Assembly: GCA_964617665.1 (NCBI GenBank)
Contig: CAZUAH010000450.1
Location: 1-11,378 of the forward strand
Direction: 5' to 3'
Source: JADHUC01 sp964617665
GTDB taxonomy: Bacteria > Planctomycetota > Planctomycetia > Pirellulales > Pirellulaceae
Length of the DNA: 11,378 nt
The position numbers and the translations under genes are program-made. Positions 6,513 to 11,378 of this stretch are shown piece by piece; position 1 is the first letter of the stretch; each line of letters starts with the position of its first letter. The notes beneath the pieces are model-generated. The model did not search any database, was not told the DNA's origin, and worked only from the letters and a program-made list of their open reading frames with translations.

Positions 6513-7163
6513 TTATTGTGCAAGATCGCGCACGGTGCTGATTCCGATGACGGCGGGCGGGTACGTGCGCACGTCCCACGCGCCGAGCCCCGCCAGTAGC
6601 TCGAATTCGAACCGTCCATCTGCTTCGACGGCGAAGAGGCTGCCTTGGGGGGCTCGTTCGTGCAGATCCCGCAGCAACCCGAGCATGTCGTCGATCCGCG
6701 TGACGTAGAAATCGTAGGGCGGCGAGCAGAGCACCAGCCACGGGCGCTTGTCGAGTTCGGACCAATCCTGCTGACGACGGGGCCACAGAAACGCATCGCC
6801 CGCGTACACCTCCGATACGTCACCCACGCTTAGCTTGGCGATGTTCTGCTCGATTATCCGAGCACTAGGGAAATGGCGTTCGATAAAGGTGGCGTGGACG
6901 GCCCCGCGGCTGAGCGCTTCCAGCCCCAACGCTCCGGTGCCGGCAAAGAGATCGATGGCGTGCATGCCTTTCACGGCAGGTCCGACAAGGTTGAACAGGG
7001 CCTCGCGCACCCGTTCTTTCATGGGACGCGTCCGCGGATCGCCCGTGTACATGATCGTGCTGCCACGAAAGCGACCGCCTATCACTCGCAGCAAGCTGTC
7101 CGACGCCGCATCGGATGATCGACGGGGATTCTGACTCCCGCGCCGGTTGCGTTTTCGTGCCAT
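6513..7163 (-). CDS. rsmD: 16S rRNA (guanine(966)-N2)-methyltransferase RsmD
   Basis: A 216-residue S-adenosylmethionine-dependent methyltransferase that modifies guanine 966 of 16S rRNA in the small subunit. Family marks: RVIGGRFRG at residues 26-34, RPMKERVREALFN at 46-58, and the SAM-binding loop DLFAGTGALGLEALSRGA at 71-88. The catalytic motif reads SPPY at 147-150, where most relatives have DPPY or DPPF. A basic tail of about 25 residues precedes the core. The start ATG 7163 follows AAGGTGG. It is divergent from the cyclophilin operon across 98 bases, and rhaT follows on the same strand after 169 bases that hold nothing I recognise. Assignment is firm; the loss of the motif aspartate is an oddity to check. 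Confidence 0.92.
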   Translation of the reverse strand: MARKRNRRGSQNPRRSSDAASDSLLRVIGGRFRGSTIMYTGDPRTRPMKERVREALFNLVGPAVKGMHAIDLFAGTGALGLEALSRGAVHATFIERHFPSARIIEQNIAKLSVGDVSEVYAGDAFLWPRRQQDWSELDKRPWLVLCSPPYDFYVTRIDDMLGLLRDLHERAPQGSLFAVEADGRFEFELLAGLGAWDVRTYPPAVIGISTVRDLAQ

Positions 7164-7182
7164 ATGCCACCTTTTCTCTCGC

Positions 7183-7220
7183 TTGGACTATGCTAACCTG
7201 TTAGGTTCTATTTAACAGTA
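7183..7220 (+). promoter_or_regulatory. Candidate promoter and operator for the cyclophilin-fucU-bioB operon
   Basis: TTGGAC (7183-7188) and TTCTAT (7206-7211) are 17 bases apart, a weak match to a housekeeping promoter. Overlapping inverted pairs cover the same bases: CTAAC/GTTAG (7193-7204), AACCT/AGGTT and CTGTTA/TAACAG. These could bind a regulator. The interval also has to hold the rsmD promoter on the other strand. Low confidence; based on pattern only. Confidence 0.3.
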
Positions 7221-7248
7221 CATCTATGCATGGGGTAATGCGTACTTC

Positions 7249-7254
7249 GGAGGG
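7249..7254 (+). promoter_or_regulatory. Ribosome binding site that fixes the start of the first cyclophilin
   Basis: GGAGGG lies 7 bases before ATG 7262. In-frame ATGs at 7226 and 7238 are upstream of it and would add up to 12 residues ahead of the signal peptide, without a site of their own. Confidence 0.7.
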
Positions 7255-7261
7255 TAGTCTA

Positions 7262-8554
7262 ATGTTGCAGAACGGGTTTCGTGTAGTTCAGTTCCCAGTG
7301 ATTTGCCTTGTTTTGTTCGTGCTGACTTGTGTACCGCTGAATGCCCAAGACGAGGGTGGCGACGCCGCAAAGCCCGATCCGGCTGCGGAAAAAGCCGAAA
7401 CACCGAAGCCTGAGGCCAAGCCTGCAGAAGCGGAAGAACCGGATGCGGAGCCAGCCAAGCCAGAGCCGGCCGCCGAGAAATCCGAACCCAAACCCCCAGC
7501 CGAGACGAGCGAACCCGCGGAATCGAAGCCAGCGCCGGAGACTTTCGACGCGAAATTCGCCGAATGGAAGGACGTGTTGAAGCAGTTGCGCAAGCTTAGA
7601 GCGGACTACATGATCGCCGAGCCGAATGAAGTGGCGGATATCGAACGCAAATGGGACGAGTTGATTGCTAAGGGCGATGCGATGATTCCCGGGTTGCGCG
7701 AGACTGGAACGCAAGCATATATCGCGGCTCCCAACGAAAACGACGAGCTGGCGGATTTCCTAGTCAAGATGGTGGCGGACGACGTATTGAATGACGACTG
7801 CGAGTCGGCTTTGGTGCTGTCTACGCTGTTGCTGGAAAACGGCTGCGAAAAGAAGGAATTGTACGAACCAGTCGGCATGGCTGCGTTTGGTACGAACGAC
7901 TTCGACAAGGCGGAAGAGTACTTGAAGAAGGCTAAGGACGAGGATGCGATTAACGATAAGGCCAAAGAACTGATCGATACATTGGGTGACTTCAAGGAAG
8001 ACTGGAAGAAGGAGCAGGAGATTCGTCAGAAGGAAGCGGAAGCGGACGACCTTCCCCGCGTGAAGCTGACAACGACCAAGGGAGATATCGTGGTGGAGTT
8101 GTTCGAGAACGAGGCGCCCGGCACGGTAGGCAACTTCGTCAGCCTCGTTGAAAAGGAGTACTACAACGGATTGATCTTCCATCGCGTGCTGCCCGGGTTC
8201 ATGGCCCAAGGCGGTTGCCCCAGCGGCGATGGTACTGGCGGGCCCGGATACTACATCAAGTGCGAATGCCACAAGGACGACTATCGGAGACATTTCCGAG
8301 GTACGCTGAGCATGGCTAAGACCCAGCAACGTGACACTGGCGGGTCGCAGTTCTTCCTAACGTTCCGGCCGACTCCGCATCTGAACGGCCAGCACACGGC
8401 TTTCGGCCGAGTCATCGAAGGAATGGGAGTGTTGAACAAGCTTCAACGCATCGACCCGGAAGCCGACGGACCGAAGCCAGAACCTGATAAGATCGTCACG
8501 GCGACGGTAGTCCGAAAACGCGAGCACGACTACAAACCAAATAGGGTGAATTGA
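7262..8554 (+). CDS. Secreted cyclophilin-type peptidyl-prolyl isomerase with helical N-terminal domain (copy 1)
   Basis: A 430-residue exported protein expected to isomerise proline peptide bonds, assisting folding in the periplasm. Residues 1-28 form a signal peptide (cut after LNA). Residues 30-93 are a low-complexity linker rich in Ala, Pro, Glu and Lys. Residues about 94-255 are helical, with a TPR-like hairpin (AAFGTNDFDKAEEYLKKAKD). Residues about 263-425 are the cyclophilin domain: ELFENEAPGTVGNFVSL, FHR at 306-308 with the catalytic Arg308, FMAQGGCP, GGSQFF and HTAFGRV. The GGCP...KCE pattern places it near the Bacillus PpiB type. The loop before DTGGSQFF reads SMAKTQQR, where copy 2 has the usual SMAHAGR, so it carries one extra residue and a lost His beside the binding groove. 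It is the first gene of the operon, 9 bases before its paralogue. Confidence 0.92.
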   Translation: MLQNGFRVVQFPVICLVLFVLTCVPLNAQDEGGDAAKPDPAAEKAETPKPEAKPAEAEEPDAEPAKPEPAAEKSEPKPPAETSEPAESKPAPETFDAKFAEWKDVLKQLRKLRADYMIAEPNEVADIERKWDELIAKGDAMIPGLRETGTQAYIAAPNENDELADFLVKMVADDVLNDDCESALVLSTLLLENGCEKKELYEPVGMAAFGTNDFDKAEEYLKKAKDEDAINDKAKELIDTLGDFKEDWKKEQEIRQKEAEADDLPRVKLTTTKGDIVVELFENEAPGTVGNFVSLVEKEYYNGLIFHRVLPGFMAQGGCPSGDGTGGPGYYIKCECHKDDYRRHFRGTLSMAKTQQRDTGGSQFFLTFRPTPHLNGQHTAFGRVIEGMGVLNKLQRIDPEADGPKPEPDKIVTATVVRKREHDYKPNRVN

Positions 8555-8557
8555 GGT
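8552..8557 (+). promoter_or_regulatory. Ribosome binding site overlapping a stop codon, supporting a GTG start
   Basis: TGAGGT comprises the TGA stop of copy 1 plus a Shine-Dalgarno core (GAGG at 8553-8556), 7 bases before GTG 8564. It supports GTG as the start and suggests coupled translation. Confidence 0.6.
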
Positions 8558-8563
8558 TACACA

Positions 8564-9682
8564 GTGAATTATCACTTTCTGCCGATACTTGCATTGATCA
8601 TGTCTACTTGCGCCGGCTATGCAATGGCAGGCGACGAAACGGGCAACGCTGCCGAGGCCTATGCCGCTGCGCGAGCGGAATGGGACTCCAATGACAAGCA
8701 GTTGGACGACCTCGCGGCCAAATACCGAGAAGCATTGCCAGCCGAGCGTGAAGAGATTCGCACGCAGTACGGCGCTCTTGTAGACAAGGCGAACGCAATG
8801 ATTCCCCGGTTGCGTGAAACTGGAATTGCGGCCTACAAGGAGTCGCCGAACCAAGACCCGGAACTCGCAAAGCTGCTGATTGGGCTCGTTGCTAACGATG
8901 TGAGACACGACCTGTACGACAATGCTCTGGAATTGGCCAAGTTGCTTATCGACAACGAGTGCGAGGAAAAAGCCGTCTATGGCCAGGCGGGCATTGCAGC
9001 ATACTGCCTGGACGATTTCACGCTCGCTCAACAGTACCTCAGCGTGGCCAAGGACGCCGACGCCCTGGACAACGAAGGCCTGATGTATCAGACAGACGTT
9101 GCCTTTGCCAAGAAACTCTTGCCCCAGGAACAAGAGATTCGCGCCGCCGAAACCGAGGCGGACGATTTGCCGCGAGTCCTGCTGAAAACGAACAAAGGTG
9201 AGATCCTTTTGGAGCTGTTCGAGAACGAGGCTCCGCAGACGGTCGGCAATTTCGTCAGCTTGGTTGAGAGTGAGTTCTACAACGGCCTGACGTTCCACCG
9301 CGTGTTGCCGGTATTCATGGCCCAGGGCGGTTGCCCCGACGGCACTGGTGCGGGAGGTCCTGGCTACAATATCTCCTGCGAGTGCTACGAGAAGAACCAC
9401 CGCAAACACTTCCGAGGCACGTTGAGCATGGCCCACGCGGGCCGCGACACGGGCGGTTCACAGTTCTTCATCACGTTTCGCCGGACTTCAAACTTGGATG
9501 GTCGTCATACCGCGTTCGGCCGAGTGATAAAGGGGATTGAAGTACTGGAGAAAATCCAACGTCGTGACCCCGACGCTCGTGGACCGAAACCGGAACCGGA
9601 CACGATCATCGAGGCGAAAGTGGTCCGCAAACGCGAACACGAATACAAGCCGACGAAGGTCGAGCCGGGCGAGACGGAATAG
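8564..9682 (+). CDS. Secreted cyclophilin-type peptidyl-prolyl isomerase with helical N-terminal domain (copy 2)
   Basis: A 372-residue paralogue of the preceding protein, colinear with it except for the missing Ala/Pro/Glu/Lys linker. It starts at GTG 8564. The ribosome site TGAGGT overlaps the TGA stop of copy 1, so translation of the two is probably coupled. A signal peptide ends near AMA (residues 20-22). Residues about 25-195 are helical, with a TPR-like unit (AAYCLDDFTLAQQYLSVAKD). The cyclophilin domain spans about 205-360, with FHR at 244-246 (catalytic Arg246), FMAQGGCP, SMAHAGRDTGGSQFF and HTAFGRV. The motifs are closer to consensus than in copy 1, so this is the better candidate for full isomerase activity. 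Shared blocks such as EADDLPR, ELFENEAP, TVGNFVSLVE and CEC show a tandem duplication. The Lys/Glu-rich C-terminal tail (VVRKREHEYKP) is also shared. Confidence 0.92.
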   Translation: MNYHFLPILALIMSTCAGYAMAGDETGNAAEAYAAARAEWDSNDKQLDDLAAKYREALPAEREEIRTQYGALVDKANAMIPRLRETGIAAYKESPNQDPELAKLLIGLVANDVRHDLYDNALELAKLLIDNECEEKAVYGQAGIAAYCLDDFTLAQQYLSVAKDADALDNEGLMYQTDVAFAKKLLPQEQEIRAAETEADDLPRVLLKTNKGEILLELFENEAPQTVGNFVSLVESEFYNGLTFHRVLPVFMAQGGCPDGTGAGGPGYNISCECYEKNHRKHFRGTLSMAHAGRDTGGSQFFITFRRTSNLDGRHTAFGRVIKGIEVLEKIQRRDPDARGPKPEPDTIIEAKVVRKREHEYKPTKVEPGETE

Positions 9683-9711
9683 TCTGGCTGAGAATAGGAG
9701 ACGAGTCGCTC

Positions 9712-10143
9712 ATGTTGAACGGGATCCCGCCTGCGATTTCCCCAGAACTCATGTATACGTTGATGAAGATGGGGCATGGGGACGAGTTGGTATTGGCCGA
9801 CGGCAATTTTCCCGCAGACTCTGTCGCACAGCGTATCGTTCGTGCGGACGGGCTGAGTGTGCCGGACGTCCTGGAAGCGATCGCGGGATTCTATCCGCTC
9901 GACCAGTACGCCAATCAAGCGGCCTTCGTCATGCAACCGGTGCCGGGGGACGATCCCAATCCGCCGATCTGGAATCAGTTCAGCCAATTGCTGGAAGCTA
10001 GCGAAGGCAAAGCAGTCGAGTTGCAGCAGGTAGAACGATTCGCCTTCTACGAACAGGCAAAGAAAGCCTACGCGGTGGTGGCAACCAGCGAGACGGCCAT
10101 CTACGCCAATCTGATTCTGAAAAAGGGCGTTGTGAAACCCTAA
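9712..10143 (+). CDS. fucU: L-fucose mutarotase FucU (RbsD/FucU family)
   Basis: A 143-residue cytoplasmic enzyme that speeds interconversion of the alpha and beta anomers of L-fucose, feeding fucose isomerase. Length and whole sequence agree with E. coli FucU (140 residues). It begins MLNGIPPAISPEL, then MGHGDELVLAD with the catalytic His22 and Asp30. It continues with FPADS, RADGL, FAFYEQAKKAYAVVATSE, and the closing YANLILKKGV with the active-site Tyr. FucU is preferred over RbsD because of the YxNxILKKGV ending and the RADGL motif. AGGAG lies about 12 bases before the ATG, a little farther than usual. It lies 29 bases after the second cyclophilin and 19 before bioB. No fucose isomerase, kinase or aldolase gene is in the window. 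Confidence 0.92.
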   Translation: MLNGIPPAISPELMYTLMKMGHGDELVLADGNFPADSVAQRIVRADGLSVPDVLEAIAGFYPLDQYANQAAFVMQPVPGDDPNPPIWNQFSQLLEASEGKAVELQQVERFAFYEQAKKAYAVVATSETAIYANLILKKGVVKP

Positions 10144-10162
10144 CTCTTTCCGCTCCGACCGC

Positions 10163-11155
10163 ATGTCCCACTGGCGTGAACTTGCTCAACAAGTACTTGA
10201 CGGTCACGAATTGACGACCGACGAGGGACTGTCGATTCTCGCTTCTTCCGACGACGCGTTGCTGGATGTCATGTCCGGCGCGTTTCTCATTCGTCGACAC
10301 TATTTCGGCAAGACGGTCCAACTGTACTTTCTTATCAATGCCAAAAGCGGCCTTTGCCCCGAGGACTGCTCGTACTGCTCGCAGTCCAAAGTCTCGAAAG
10401 CAGGCATTCCCAAATATAACATCCTGCAGCGTGACAAGCTGCTGGACGGTGCGCGGATCGCGCGCGAGCGGAATGCCAAGACGTACTGTATTGTCATCTC
10501 CGCTCGCGGACCCAGCGAGCGAGAAATGCGCGAAGTCGAACAGATCGTGCCGGAGATAAAGGCTAAATACGACCTGAAAGTCTGTGCCAGCTTGGGACTG
10601 CTTACACAGAAGCAAGCGGACCGTCTGAAGGCGTCCGGTGTCGACCGCGTGAACCACAACCTCAACACCAGTTCCGAATTCTACGGCGAAATCTGCACCA
10701 CGCATGCCTACCAAGACCGTATCGACACGCTGCGAATGGTGCGCGATGCCGGCATGGAAATCTGTTCCGGCGGCATCATCGGCATGGGCGAGCAAGCCAG
10801 CGATGTGGTCCGCATGGCCTTCGAGTTGCGTGAGGAGAAGGTCGAATCGATACCGCTCAATTTTCTGAACTCAATCGAGGGAACGCCTCTGGAAGGCGTG
10901 GAGCGTCTGAACCCCCGCTATTGCCTCAAGGTTCTGGCGTTGTTCCGGTTCGCCAATCCTGATCGAGAAATCCGCATCGCAGCCGGGCGCGAAGTGCATC
11001 TTGGGAGCCTGCAGGCACTAGGGCTGTACGCGGCGAATTCGATCTTTGTGGGCGACTACCTGACCACGAAAGGCCAAACTCCCGATGCGGACTACAAGAT
11101 GATCGAGGAGTTGGGATTCGAAGTCACGGAGCCTCGTCGTACCGCGATTCCGTGA
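10163..11155 (+). CDS. bioB: Biotin synthase BioB
   Basis: A 330-residue radical-SAM enzyme that inserts sulfur into dethiobiotin, the last step of biotin synthesis in the cytoplasm. The [4Fe-4S] site is CPEDCSYC with Cys65, Cys69 and Cys72. The expected [2Fe-2S] ligands are Cys109 (KTYCIV), Cys141 (KVCASLG), Cys201 (EICSGG) and an Arg in IRIAAGRE, most likely Arg271. The substrate-binding NHNLNTS lies at 164-170; E. coli has HNLDTS here, while the Asn form is common in other phyla. Length is normal. No clear ribosome site precedes ATG 10163, and the 19-base gap to fucU suggests coupled or leaky translation within the operon. No other bio genes are present. Confidence 0.96.
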   Translation: MSHWRELAQQVLDGHELTTDEGLSILASSDDALLDVMSGAFLIRRHYFGKTVQLYFLINAKSGLCPEDCSYCSQSKVSKAGIPKYNILQRDKLLDGARIARERNAKTYCIVISARGPSEREMREVEQIVPEIKAKYDLKVCASLGLLTQKQADRLKASGVDRVNHNLNTSSEFYGEICTTHAYQDRIDTLRMVRDAGMEICSGGIIGMGEQASDVVRMAFELREEKVESIPLNFLNSIEGTPLEGVERLNPRYCLKVLALFRFANPDREIRIAAGREVHLGSLQALGLYAANSIFVGDYLTTKGQTPDADYKMIEELGFEVTEPRRTAIP

Positions 11156-11302
11156 AATACGCGTGCTCGGCGCGCCTGTGTTTGTCCATTGCGATCGCTA
11201 CGACGGTGGACATTCGATGTAGAAAACTTCATACTATTCCGGCAAAGAACACGGGGAACGCCCCTACACGATACTTGACTTGAACGCAGGCGGAGGTGAA
11301 TT

Positions 11303-11378
11303 GTGGCGGCCGATGAAAACAAGAACACCGAGCAACTGTATGCCGAAAGGCTGAAGCGTTACGTCACGGCGATGCGCA
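11303..11378 (+). CDS. Start of a coding region, possibly a uroporphyrinogen-decarboxylase-like protein
   Basis: GTG 11303 follows an excellent ribosome site (GGAGGTGA, 11292-11299), and the frame is open to the right edge. The 25 visible residues are hydrophilic and contain the phrase YAERLKRYVTAMR. From memory this opening resembles planctomycete proteins of the uroporphyrinogen decarboxylase/methyltransferase superfamily. Too little is visible to show any catalytic residue, so the family is a guess while the gene itself is likely. It is 147 bases after bioB and may have its own promoter. Confidence 0.6.
   Translation, partial: MAADENKNTEQLYAERLKRYVTAMR

Noticed and set aside
8215..8280. 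Conserved cysteines (GGCP and CEC) in the cyclophilins as a possible new metal site
   Set aside because: The GGCP and following CE positions also occur in the Bacillus PpiB-type cyclophilins, so only the extra Cys of CEC is unusual. That is not enough to claim a metal site.
8357..9436. Minus-strand open frame of 359 codons
   Set aside because: Antisense to the two cyclophilin genes, whose plus-strand frames are supported by conserved catalytic residues. Its length reflects codon bias.
9998..10795. Minus-strand open frame of 265 codons
   Set aside because: Antisense to bioB and the end of fucU, with no domain of its own.
11254..11265. GGGG/CCCC inverted pair as a terminator after bioB
   Set aside because: Only a 4-bp stem with no T-run, and it is nearly 100 bases past the stop.

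Overview
The window looks like a chromosomal segment from a member of the Planctomycetes. This is an inference from several features: secreted proteins of types common in that phylum (a DUF3160 protein and helical-repeat/cyclophilin proteins), a RhaT-type sugar transporter next to FucU, and palindromic intergenic repeats that read as the peptide GEAPAEP in one frame. Base composition is moderately GC-rich, gene starts mostly have Shine-Dalgarno sites, and there are no rRNA or tRNA genes, CRISPR arrays, transposase genes or phage genes.

Layout. Positions 1-1471 (minus) hold a family 20 beta-N-acetylhexosaminidase that runs off the left edge. Its 5' end carries a palindromic repeat between the best ribosome site and the signal peptide. 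A 276-bp divergent intergenic region follows, then a secreted DUF3160 protein (1748-3952, plus). Two bases after its stop lies a short remnant of a second RhaT gene (3954-4080, minus), then a second copy of the palindromic repeat (4118-4186), then a strong hairpin terminator (4254-4283). The terminator serves a small secreted protein of unknown function (4327-4863, minus). A gene-free stretch with a dispersed repeat and a palindrome (4864-5290) leads to an intact RhaT-family transporter (5291-6343, minus) and rsmD (6513-7163, minus).

From 7262 to 11155 four genes run on the plus strand with gaps of 9, 29 and 19 bases, so they are probably one operon: two tandem paralogous secreted cyclophilin-type peptidyl-prolyl isomerases, fucU (L-fucose mutarotase) and bioB (biotin synthase). 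After 147 bases a further plus-strand gene begins at 11303 with a strong ribosome site. It may be a uroporphyrinogen-decarboxylase-like protein, but only 25 codons are visible.

How the genes may work together. The hexosaminidase would release N-acetylhexosamines from glycans outside the cytoplasm. RhaT would import a deoxysugar, and FucU would interconvert fucose anomers. This fits a glycan- or deoxysugar-scavenging lifestyle, but the genes are not in one operon, so a shared pathway is only an inference. I did not find a clearly new multi-gene system. The observations most worth a second look are the repeat inserted into the hexosaminidase leader, the RhaT remnant, and the diverged twin cyclophilins.
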